Translations under genes and position numbers: made by a program
The notes under the pieces: model-generated
Database searches by the model: none
Told to the model about the DNA's origin: nothing
The model's input: the letters and a program-made list of their open reading frames with translations, nothing else
Shown here: piece after piece, positions 1-7,309 of the stretch
Layout: each line of letters starts with the position of its first letter
How positions within the stretch are numbered: position 1 is the stretch's first letter
Assembly (NCBI GenBank): GCA_012719555.1
Contig: JAAYAE010000368.1
Location: 1 to 11,130 of the forward strand
Direction: 5' to 3'
DNA from: Acholeplasmataceae bacterium
Lineage (GTDB): Bacteria; Bacillota; Negativicutes; Acidaminococcales; Acidaminococcaceae
DNA: 11,130 nt

Positions 1-1
1 A

Positions 2-910
2 CTAATTATTACTCCTGGCACACAAGGAGCTTTATTCTTAGCATTAGGCTGCTTAGTAGGACGTGGTGATAAAGGCGCTATTGTAGAACCGGATTACTTC
101 GACAACCGTAAATTAGTTGAATTCTTTGAAGGAGAATTAATACCTGTAAAATTGGACTATTTAGGTCAGGACAGTTGTGCCGGTGTTAATCTTCCTGCTT
201 TAGAGGAATCATTTAAACAAGGGGTAAAATTATTTTTGTTCTCCAACCCCAATAATCCAACCGGTGTTATCTATTCACAGCATGAAATTGAAACAATTGC
301 CGCATTGGCTAAGAAATATAATGTTATTTTGCTGGTAGATGAATTATATTCTCGTCAAATTTTTGATAACCATCCGTATACACATTTAAGAGCATTGACA
401 AATAAATCAGATAATATGCTAACAATTATGGGTCCATCTAAGACAGAATCATTAAGTGGTTTCAGGTTAGGAACAGCTTTTGGTGCTAAATGGATTATTG
501 ACAGAATGGAAAAGCTGCAAGCTATTGTGACTTTAAGGGCACCGGGATATTCACAACATGTATTGAAATGTTGGTTTGATGAACCTGAAGGTTGGATGGC
601 TGATAGAATTGCTCAACATCAAAAAATCAGGGATGATTTGGTGGCTGTAGTAAGAAGTCATGAAGGTTGTAAGGTGCGTAAGACAGATGGGGGAAGCTAC
701 ATCTTCCCATCATTACCACCGATGGATGTCAGCATAAACAGTTTTGCAAAAATAGTAAGGCAATTGACTGGCGTTACAATTACTCCCGGTACGGAATTTG
801 GGCCTCAATTTACCCATAGTTTCAGAGTTAATTTCTCGCAAGATCATAATGATGCAATTGATGCAGTTAAACGTGTTATGACAGTAATGGAACGGTATAG
901 ATGTAAATAA
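2..910 (+). CDS. PLP-dependent aminotransferase class I/II, 5' end cut by window edge
   Basis: Fold-type I aminotransferase that would move an amino group between an amino acid and a 2-oxoacid in the cytoplasm. The reading frame is open from base 2, so the N-terminus lies outside the window. The visible 302 residues start at a TPGTQGAL cofactor-phosphate turn, so roughly 90 residues are missing against a usual length near 390. Seen in the fragment: SNPNNPTG (81-88), DELYSRQ with the PLP-ring aspartate at about 113, GPSKTESLSGFRLG with the Schiff-base lysine at about 147 and a phosphate-binding arginine at about 155, and SFRVNF with the likely substrate-carboxylate arginine at about 275. All catalytic residues are present, so it should be active. 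It ends 33 bp before the next gene and is the first visible member of the operon. The family is certain; the amino-acid substrate cannot be read from the sequence. Confidence 0.9.
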   Translation, partial: LIITPGTQGALFLALGCLVGRGDKGAIVEPDYFDNRKLVEFFEGELIPVKLDYLGQDSCAGVNLPALEESFKQGVKLFLFSNPNNPTGVIYSQHEIETIAALAKKYNVILLVDELYSRQIFDNHPYTHLRALTNKSDNMLTIMGPSKTESLSGFRLGTAFGAKWIIDRMEKLQAIVTLRAPGYSQHVLKCWFDEPEGWMADRIAQHQKIRDDLVAVVRSHEGCKVRKTDGGSYIFPSLPPMDVSINSFAKIVRQLTGVTITPGTEFGPQFTHSFRVNFSQDHNDAIDAVKRVMTVMERYRCK

Positions 911-943
911 AATTGTGTAGTTAATGTGAAAGGGTGAATCAGA

Positions 944-2227
944 ATGGATAAGAGCTATTTTTCTGAAGATTTAATCCAAGAAATCAAAGAGAAATTTTAC
1001 TATGTAGATGAAGACAATCTGGGTAGAAAGCGGCTGTTCTTCGAGAACTCTGGAGGTTCTTTACGTTTAAAAGCAGCCGTGGAAGCTAAGTGCAAATATG
1101 AAAAAATCCCGGATTGCCCAGAGAGATATCATGATATTTCCATGCATTTAAGGGCTGTTAAAGAAAAGGGCATTAAAGACCTATTGGAAATAGTTTTCGG
1201 AGCTAAATCCGGTGAAGGAGCTTTGGTTACAGAATTAACAGCATCTCAGGTAATGTTCCGTATAGTAAGGGCAATTGTGGAAAACACGCCAGGAACAAAT
1301 GTGGTAACTACATCCATTGAACATCCATCTGCTTATGATGCAGCAGAATTTTATGCAAAAAGAACAGGAAAAGAATTCCGCGTAGCTATGGCAAATAATA
1401 GAACAGGTGGTGTAGATGTAGAAGAAATCATGAAACATGTGGATAAAAATACCTGTATGTTAAGTGTTATGAGTGCTTCTAATATTTCTGGCAATATTTT
1501 GCCTATGGCAGATATTGTTAAAGCAGCAAGGGCAGTTAATCCAGATATTTATATTATATCTGATGCCGTTCAGCATATGCCACATTCTGTATTGCACGTT
1601 GGTGAATATGGGCTTGATGGTATGAATTTTGCTCCCTATAAAGCGTTTGGTATTAGAGGATGCGGTTATGGTTACGTTTCAGATCGTGTAGCAAAATTAT
1701 CTCATGATAAATTGCTTAATAAACCGGAAGAAGAATGGGAACTTGGTACTTTTCCACATCCAAACTATGCTGCTTTGAGTGCTATTGTAGATTATGTATG
1801 CTGGATTGGTGGTCATTATACAAAAGAAACCGCTAGAAAAACATTGTATGACATAGGGATGAATTCCATCCACAAACAAGAACATTCTTTGCTGATGAGA
1901 ATGTTAAACGGTTCTCCTGAAGTCCACGGGTTAAGACATATTCCGGGAGTGGAGGTATATTTGGATAACCCGGAAGTGAAGGATAGAGATTTGATTTCTG
2001 CTATGGGAATCAAAGGGATGAATGATACTGAACTGAGAAAGGAATATTATCGTCGAGGAGTTACTGTTTTTGAACGCATAAATACAAGCCTTTATTCTAA
2101 GAGAATCGTAGAATCATTAGGACTTACAGGCTGTATCAGAGTTTCACCCCTTCATTGTCACAGTTTCAAGGATATAGATCAGTATCTAAAGGTAACGATG
2201 GCTATTGCAAAAGAATATAGTAAATAA
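944..2227 (+). CDS. Class V aminotransferase-fold PLP enzyme (desulfurase-like, without the desulfurase cysteine)
   Basis: A 427-residue fold-type I PLP enzyme of the class V group, which includes cysteine desulfurases, kynureninase, isopenicillin-N epimerase and serine-type aminotransferases. Seen: FFENSGGS near residue 33, SIEHPS with the PLP-stacking histidine at 127, ISDAVQH with the ring-binding aspartate at 207 and glutamine at 210, NFAPYKAFGIRG with the Schiff-base lysine at 233, and a C-terminal RVSPLHCHSFKDID segment. SufS-type desulfurases carry their catalytic cysteine in a GHHC-like loop; the aligned stretch here is VFERINTSLYS, with no cysteine. A desulfurase role is therefore unlikely, and an aminotransferase, beta-lyase or epimerase is more plausible. 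An AGGGTGA ribosome site at 931-937 supports the ATG at 944. It lies between an aminotransferase and a transporter gene. The exact reaction is unknown. Confidence 0.85.
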   Translation: MDKSYFSEDLIQEIKEKFYYVDEDNLGRKRLFFENSGGSLRLKAAVEAKCKYEKIPDCPERYHDISMHLRAVKEKGIKDLLEIVFGAKSGEGALVTELTASQVMFRIVRAIVENTPGTNVVTTSIEHPSAYDAAEFYAKRTGKEFRVAMANNRTGGVDVEEIMKHVDKNTCMLSVMSASNISGNILPMADIVKAARAVNPDIYIISDAVQHMPHSVLHVGEYGLDGMNFAPYKAFGIRGCGYGYVSDRVAKLSHDKLLNKPEEEWELGTFPHPNYAALSAIVDYVCWIGGHYTKETARKTLYDIGMNSIHKQEHSLLMRMLNGSPEVHGLRHIPGVEVYLDNPEVKDRDLISAMGIKGMNDTELRKEYYRRGVTVFERINTSLYSKRIVESLGLTGCIRVSPLHCHSFKDIDQYLKVTMAIAKEYSK

Positions 2228-2235
2228 AAAACCTT

Positions 2236-3456
2236 ATGGGAAAACTGAGTAAGATTGCGCTCTGGAAACAAATTTTGGTAGCTATTATTCTTGGGGGTTT
2301 AGTGGGCACGTTTATGCCACAATTAATCCCTATTGTAAGACCATTTGGTACCATTTTTCTTAGGTTATTAAAAATGTTAATAGCGCCATTAGTTCTGTTT
2401 ACTTTGACTAGCGGCGTTTGTAAGATGGGGGATATCAAACAGTTACGTACTGTAGGTGTCAGAATCGTTGGGTTTTTTATTGTGACATCTACTTTTTCGG
2501 CAGCCTTGGGCATGGGCTTTGCTTTGCTGACTCAGCCTGGTAAAGGGGTTACTGATTTGCTAACCACGGGTAAGGTAGGCAAAACAGTTACCTATAATTT
2601 TGTAGACAATGCTATTAAGTGGATTCCTACTAATATCTTTGAATCGCTAAGCACTGGTGATACTTTACAAATTATCGTCTTTGCTTTGTTTGCCGGTATA
2701 GTATTGCTGTATTTAGGTGATGAATATAAACCATTGGTAGAAATTATTGATAAAGCAGCCGGCGTAATGCTGAAAATGACTGATATGGTTATGAAATATT
2801 CCCCTATTGGTATTTTTGCCTTAGTGGCTGAAATGGTTATAAGTATAAGTGCCAAAATGATGGCCCAAGTATTAAATTTCATCGCAACGGATTGGGCGGC
2901 ATGCTTAATAATTATTTTTATAGTACAACCACTTTTAGTAAAAATATTATCAGGTCAGAGTGCTCTTAAATATCTCAAGAATATTGCTCCATGTATGGTA
3001 GTAGCTGCTTCGACTACATCATCTGCGGCAACGTTACCACTGGAATTAAAAATTGCCAAAGAAAAATTGGGCATTCCGGAAAAAATTTACGGTTTCTGCT
3101 TACCACTGGGCAATACTTGTAATATGAATGGGATGGCAGTGGCCATCGGTTGTATTTCAATTTTCGCCTACAACTTATTTGATATGCCAATAACGTTAGG
3201 TGCGTGCGTTCAGTTTGTCTTCCTTGGATTGGTTTTGTCGATTGGAGCAGCAGGCGTTAAGGGAGCAGGCATTGTCATGTCTTCCGTGTTATTGCAAACT
3301 GTAGGACTGCCTTTGACCTTGGTTCCTATTTTAGCAGCAATTTGGCCTATAATTGATATCTGTCATACAACGGCTAACGTAAGCGGCGATTTGGCTGGTA
3401 CTATAATTGTTGCAAAATCTATGGACATGTTGGACGAAAAATTATTTAATTCATAA
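2236..3456 (+). CDS. Dicarboxylate/amino acid:cation symporter family (DAACS/SDF) importer with altered substrate site
   Basis: A 406-residue secondary transporter of the glutamate transporter fold (GltPh/GltP/DctA family), expected to import an amino acid or acid with Na+ or H+ across the inner membrane. Seen: an N-terminal hydrophobic helix (LVAIILGGLVG), the HP1 motif STTSSAATLP (259-268), PLGNTCNMNGMA in TM7 (290-301), the HP2 loop GAAGVKGAG (337-345) and a TM8 with TANVSGDLAGT (379-389). Matched by eye to GltPh, N310, N401 and D405 are kept (N296, N381, D385). D312 is replaced by N298, T314 by M300, D390 by W370 and R397 by H377. R397 binds the side-chain carboxylate of aspartate, so the substrate is probably not a simple acidic amino acid. 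The gene starts 8 bp after the previous stop with no Shine-Dalgarno visible, suggesting translational coupling. The family is certain; the substrate is unknown. Confidence 0.9.
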   Translation: MGKLSKIALWKQILVAIILGGLVGTFMPQLIPIVRPFGTIFLRLLKMLIAPLVLFTLTSGVCKMGDIKQLRTVGVRIVGFFIVTSTFSAALGMGFALLTQPGKGVTDLLTTGKVGKTVTYNFVDNAIKWIPTNIFESLSTGDTLQIIVFALFAGIVLLYLGDEYKPLVEIIDKAAGVMLKMTDMVMKYSPIGIFALVAEMVISISAKMMAQVLNFIATDWAACLIIIFIVQPLLVKILSGQSALKYLKNIAPCMVVAASTTSSAATLPLELKIAKEKLGIPEKIYGFCLPLGNTCNMNGMAVAIGCISIFAYNLFDMPITLGACVQFVFLGLVLSIGAAGVKGAGIVMSSVLLQTVGLPLTLVPILAAIWPIIDICHTTANVSGDLAGTIIVAKSMDMLDEKLFNS

Positions 3457-3506
3457 AATATTTAATGTGTGTTTGCAATAATGGTATCTGAAAAGGAGAA
3501 AATATA

Positions 3507-3971
3507 ATGTCTATTGAAAATAAGTTAAAAGAACTAAATATTGTTCTTCCTCTGCCTAACCCGCCGGGAGCAGTATATCAACCAGGTGTGCTGGCAGGGA
3601 ATTTTATCTTCACCGCCGGTCAAACTCCTAAAGTGGACGGAAAACTTGTTTATATGGGAAAAGTTGGACAAGATGTATCCTTGGAAGACGGTAAAAAAGC
3701 GGCACGTCTTTGTTGTTTAAACTGTTTAGCAATCATCAAGGAAGTAGCTGGCAGTCTAGAAAGGGTAGAGCGCATTGTTAAAATGACAGGCTTCGTTAAT
3801 GCGAGCGCAGATTTTTATCAACAATCCAAAGTTATTGATGGAGCGTCTTCTTTGTTATATGATATTTTCGGTGAAGCTGGGGGCCATGCACGTAGTGCCG
3901 TAGGTTGTTCGGCTTTGCCTAATAATGCATCTTGTGAAGTAGAATTGATTGTCAAATTGTACGATAAATAA
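3507..3971 (+). CDS. RidA/YjgF/UK114 family protein, likely enamine/imine deaminase
   Basis: A 154-residue member of the RidA family, small trimeric cytoplasmic proteins. The best-known members hydrolyse reactive 2-aminoacrylate-type enamines and imines released by PLP enzymes to 2-oxoacids plus ammonia. Seen: LPLPNPPGAVYQPG, then GNFIFTAGQTP (31-41), a central KMTGFVNA (92-99) and HARSAVG with the arginine at 129, which lines up with the catalytic Arg105 of E. coli RidA, followed by CEVELIVKL. It is longer than the usual 125-130 residues. The proline-rich start fits the ~150-residue YjgF-like subgroup better than true RidA. An AAAAGGAG ribosome site (3491-3498) fixes the ATG at 3507. Its place just before a dehydratase-like gene fits a role in clearing or using that enzyme's enamine product. 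The activity is inferred. Confidence 0.88.
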   Translation: MSIENKLKELNIVLPLPNPPGAVYQPGVLAGNFIFTAGQTPKVDGKLVYMGKVGQDVSLEDGKKAARLCCLNCLAIIKEVAGSLERVERIVKMTGFVNASADFYQQSKVIDGASSLLYDIFGEAGGHARSAVGCSALPNNASCEVELIVKLYDK

Positions 3972-4068
3972 CATGTTATGAGAAATTGGGATACATAAGT
4001 ATTTATTCTGCTTTGCCTTATTTCCAAATTTTAAAGAGAGCATCTTTTCGGATAAGGAGTTGAAAACT

Positions 4069-5025
4069 ATGCTAACCATTAACGAAGTTAAAGAAGCACA
4101 AAAAAGGTTGGACCCTTATGTTTATAAAACCCCATTGATTCGTTTGCGCAATCTGGATAGTTACCTAAATTGTCAAGTTTATGTTAAGGCTGAATGCATG
4201 CAATTAACAAATTCTTTTAAAATTAGGGGAGCTCTTAACAAGGCATTGCAATTAACTCCTGAAGAATTGAAAAATGGTATAGTAACGGCTTCTAGTGGCA
4301 ATCATGGCAGAGGCGTTGCGTACGCAGCAAAAATGTTGGGAGTAAAAGCAACCATCGTAATTCCTGATCATGCACCAAAAGTGAAACAGGAAGCTATTAA
4401 AGCTTTAGGTGCAGAAGTAATTCTTTGTGATAAAGCAAAACGTTTTGACATTGCAGAGCGTATCAGCAAAGAGCAACAATGTTGTTACATACATCCTTTT
4501 AATGACTATGATGTTATGGCGGGTCAAGGAACAGCTGCTTTGGAAATTTTAGAGGAACTACCAGACGCAGATGCAATTCTTACTCCTATCGGGGGTGGTG
4601 GATTAATAAGTGGTATTGCCACAGGTGCTAAAGGCGTGAAACCCAAAATAAAAATTTATGGATGCGAACCGGCTCAATTTCCAAGATATACAGTTAGTAT
4701 AGCTGCAGGTAAAGTTGTAAAAATTCCTATGGGTGATTCTATAGCGGATGGTATACAATCGTTGGCTCCGGGAGATAAAACGTTTCCTATAGTTCAAGCA
4801 CTTGTGGATAGGGTTTTTGCCGTAGAAGAAGAGTATATTTACAAAGGAATGAAATTATTGTTAAACTATGGCAAAGTTTTAGCAGAACCATCTTCTAGTA
4901 TAAGCATGGGCGGCGTAATGCAAGGTTTGTGCAGATTTAGGCAAGAAGATAAAGTAGTGTTTCTATTGTCAGGGGGCAATGTAGATTTGTCTTTGATAAG
5001 TAAATTAGAGACAATTAAATTATAA
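4069..5025 (+). CDS. Fold-type II PLP threonine/serine dehydratase-like enzyme (no regulatory domain)
   Basis: A 318-residue enzyme of the threonine dehydratase / serine racemase / 3-hydroxyaspartate dehydratase group. These remove water from a beta-hydroxy amino acid to give an enamine and then a 2-oxoacid plus ammonia. Seen: NSFKIRGA with the Schiff-base lysine at 51, SSGNHGRGVAYAAK (75-88) binding the substrate carboxylate, HPFNDYDVMAGQGT (142-155), the phosphate-binding loop GGGGLISG (175-182) and the cofactor-contacting SGGN (301-304). There is no C-terminal ACT domain, so it resembles short catabolic dehydratases (TdcB type) or racemases rather than biosynthetic IlvA. I chose the ATG at 4069 because AAGGAG at 4054-4059 sits 9 bp upstream; an in-frame TTG at 4060 directly abuts that site. 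SSGNHG followed by R resembles the serine racemase/hydroxyaspartate dehydratase branch. The substrate is undecided. Confidence 0.88.
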   Translation: MLTINEVKEAQKRLDPYVYKTPLIRLRNLDSYLNCQVYVKAECMQLTNSFKIRGALNKALQLTPEELKNGIVTASSGNHGRGVAYAAKMLGVKATIVIPDHAPKVKQEAIKALGAEVILCDKAKRFDIAERISKEQQCCYIHPFNDYDVMAGQGTAALEILEELPDADAILTPIGGGGLISGIATGAKGVKPKIKIYGCEPAQFPRYTVSIAAGKVVKIPMGDSIADGIQSLAPGDKTFPIVQALVDRVFAVEEEYIYKGMKLLLNYGKVLAEPSSSISMGGVMQGLCRFRQEDKVVFLLSGGNVDLSLISKLETIKL

Positions 5026-5056
5026 TAAAAATATTGATAACCTGGGAGGGCTGAAA

Positions 5057-6304
5057 ATGATTACTAGTTTTGCTGCACCACATGCCAAAGGCAAAATTGC
5101 CAAAGATAAGATATTCGGGGCCGCTGCTGCTGCCAAGGTAGATATTGCTAAATATGGAAAAGAGGTTGTAGTCAATGGTACCCAGGGTTGCATTTTAGAT
5201 GAAGAGGGAAAATTAGTGTGTTTGCCTACCATTGAAAAAGAATTTAGGAAATTGTCCATGACAGACATTATATCCTATGCCCCCATTGCCGGGTTGCCTG
5301 AATATTTAGATATGGTTCAGACAGCCTGCTTTGGTGTGCATCGTCCTCAGGGGTATACGGCAGCCATAGCAACCACAGGAGGCACAGGTGGCATTCACCA
5401 TGCCATTCATAATTATACTTCTGTTGGTGACACGGTGCTGACCTCTGAATGGTATTGGGCTGCTTATAAGAATTTATGCCTTGACAATAACAGAACATTA
5501 GACACATACACAATGCTAAATAATCAAGAAAGATTCAACATTGTTGCTTTAGATAAGCAAGTTCGTAGTTTATTGGTTAGACAAGACAGTGTTTTGATAA
5601 TTATTAATACGCCTGCTCATAATCCTACAGGTTATTCCTTGAGCTTGCAAGAAATGCAGGATGTTGTGAATGTGGTAGCAAAATGTGCAAAGGATACGGG
5701 AAAAAAAGTAATCCTTTTCATAGATGTAGCTTATTTGGACTATGCGGGTGATAGGAATGAAGTAAGAAAGGTATTTACGGCGTTTTCTAATCTTCCGGAT
5801 GGAGTATTAGCTATAGTCGAATATAGCATGTCCAAGAGTTTTACCATGTATGGTCAGCGGGTAGGCGCAATGATTGGGATTTCCGGTAATGGGGAAGTTA
5901 TTACTGAGTTTAATAACATTAATACTTATACTAGTCGTGCAACATGGTCAAATATCAACAGAGCTTGTATGCAGTTGCTTGTTAATGTTTACAGTAATCC
6001 TGAAATTTTGAAAAAAGTAGAAGAAGAAAGGTCCTTCTATTACAAGATGACCAAGGCCCGGGCAGATGTTTTCATGAAAGAAGCGAAGGAATGTGCTTTG
6101 GAAATTATTCCATATAAAGCTGGATTTTTCATCTCAATTCCCTCTAAGCAACCTGATGCAGTATGTGAGGAATTACATATTGACCATGTGTTTATAGTTC
6201 CATTGGCCGCCGGCATTAGGGTAGCTGTTTGTGCTATTCCTTTGAACCAAATGTCTGGTTTGGCGGCAAAAATAAAAAAAGCTTTGGTATCAATCGAAGG
6301 ATAA
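5057..6304 (+). CDS. Aminotransferase class I, aspartate/aromatic (I-alpha-like) type
   Basis: A 415-residue fold-type I aminotransferase, cytoplasmic and probably dimeric. Seen: ATTGGTGGIHHAI (105-117), TPAHNPTG with the asparagine at 189, FIDVAYLDYAGD with the PLP-ring aspartate at 223 and tyrosine at 226, SMSKSFTMYGQRVGAM with the Schiff-base lysine at 260 and phosphate-binding arginine at 268, and GIRVAVCAIP with the probable substrate-carboxylate arginine at 388. The PAHNPTG and MYGQRVG signatures place it with the AspC/TyrB-like branch and set it apart from the first aminotransferase of the operon (NNPTG, LSGFRLG). The two are therefore not recent duplicates. A GGGAGGG ribosome site (5044-5050) lies 6 bp from the ATG. 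The 31-bp gap to the dehydratase gene implies co-transcription. It may transaminate the 2-oxoacid made upstream; substrate unknown. Confidence 0.9.
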   Translation: MITSFAAPHAKGKIAKDKIFGAAAAAKVDIAKYGKEVVVNGTQGCILDEEGKLVCLPTIEKEFRKLSMTDIISYAPIAGLPEYLDMVQTACFGVHRPQGYTAAIATTGGTGGIHHAIHNYTSVGDTVLTSEWYWAAYKNLCLDNNRTLDTYTMLNNQERFNIVALDKQVRSLLVRQDSVLIIINTPAHNPTGYSLSLQEMQDVVNVVAKCAKDTGKKVILFIDVAYLDYAGDRNEVRKVFTAFSNLPDGVLAIVEYSMSKSFTMYGQRVGAMIGISGNGEVITEFNNINTYTSRATWSNINRACMQLLVNVYSNPEILKKVEEERSFYYKMTKARADVFMKEAKECALEIIPYKAGFFISIPSKQPDAVCEELHIDHVFIVPLAAGIRVAVCAIPLNQMSGLAAKIKKALVSIEG

Positions 6305-6368
6305 TAGTTGGTAACAAGAAAAGCTAGAATTCAACATAGGTAATATTTGACTACAAGGAGGGAAATAT

Positions 6369-7295
6369 ATGAGATTAGCAACAATTAAACTTAACGGTCA
6401 AGAAATTGCAGGAATTGATATTGCTAGGGGAGTTATGCCAATATATGCAATAAATGCCTACAAGGGTACAGCATGGCAAACAGAACTTTTTTCTTTGATT
6501 TGTGCCGGTGAAATTGTAGGACTGACTTATTGGTATAACAATGGTGGAGAAGCTGAATTAAATAGAATTCCCGGTCTCATTCCTAGAGAAAAAGTAACTT
6601 ATGGTCCTCTTTACCGCAATCCAAAACGTATTTTTGGCATTGGTTTAAACTATAAGGAACATGCTGGTGACATTGGATCTGCACCTATAACAGGGTTCCC
6701 GGGGAGCTTTTTTAAGCAGGCTGATACTTTAATTGGATCAGGCGATGCCATTAAACTTCCTACGTTAAAAGAGGCACAAAGGACAACAGCAGAAGCTGAA
6801 TTGGGAATAATCTTGGCAAAGGATTGTAGGGATGTAGATGTAGAAGATTGGCAAAGTGTTATTGCCGGCTATACCACTATTTTGGATATGACGGAAGAGT
6901 CTATTCTAAAGGGTAATGATTATCTGCAAGGCAATCCTCGGTATTTGACTATTGTTAAAAATTTCCCCACATTCTTTTCTTTTGGGCCTCAACTTATTAC
7001 ACCGGACGAAGTTGATGATGTCCTTCAGCTTAATGTTCAGTCTGTACATAATGGTATAGTTCATGCAGAGAATATTGTTGGTCATATGAATCATCTTCCG
7101 GATCGATTGATTTCGCTCCATAGCCGAATTCAGGGCTGGCTTGCCGGGGATGTACTTTCTACAGGGACTCCTAGAGCATTCCCAATTCAAGATGGAGATA
7201 TAGCTGAGTGCAGAATACAAGGACCAGGAGGTTTTAGTATGGAACCACTGGTGAATTCTGTTATAGATTTAAAGATTCATCCTGATAAACAATAA
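6369..7295 (+). CDS. Fumarylacetoacetate hydrolase (FAH)-fold family enzyme
   Basis: A 308-residue cytoplasmic metal-dependent enzyme of the FAH superfamily. Members split C-C bonds in acylpyruvates, hydrate or decarboxylate oxo-acids, or tautomerise oxaloacetate. Seen: a variable N-terminal part (about 1-85), then IFGIGLNYKEHAGD (88-101) with the catalytic-type histidine at 98, AEAELGIIL giving metal ligands E142 and E144, GYTTILDMTEES giving metal ligand D173, the VKNFPTFFSFGP segment (196-207) and GDVLSTGTP (260-268). The full metal and active-site set is present. An AAGGAGG ribosome site (6355-6361) fixes the ATG at 6369. It is 14 bp upstream of the dehydrogenase gene, so the two are surely co-translated. 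In this operon it could process a 2-oxoacid made by the aminotransferases or dehydratase; that is inference. Confidence 0.9.
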   Translation: MRLATIKLNGQEIAGIDIARGVMPIYAINAYKGTAWQTELFSLICAGEIVGLTYWYNNGGEAELNRIPGLIPREKVTYGPLYRNPKRIFGIGLNYKEHAGDIGSAPITGFPGSFFKQADTLIGSGDAIKLPTLKEAQRTTAEAELGIILAKDCRDVDVEDWQSVIAGYTTILDMTEESILKGNDYLQGNPRYLTIVKNFPTFFSFGPQLITPDEVDDVLQLNVQSVHNGIVHAENIVGHMNHLPDRLISLHSRIQGWLAGDVLSTGTPRAFPIQDGDIAECRIQGPGGFSMEPLVNSVIDLKIHPDKQ

Positions 7296-7309
7296 AGGAG
7301 GCAAATATT

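Noticed and set aside
4060..4068. TTG start for the dehydratase gene, giving three extra residues.
   Set aside because: The AAGGAG at 4054-4059 would directly abut the TTG; the ATG at 4069 has normal spacing.
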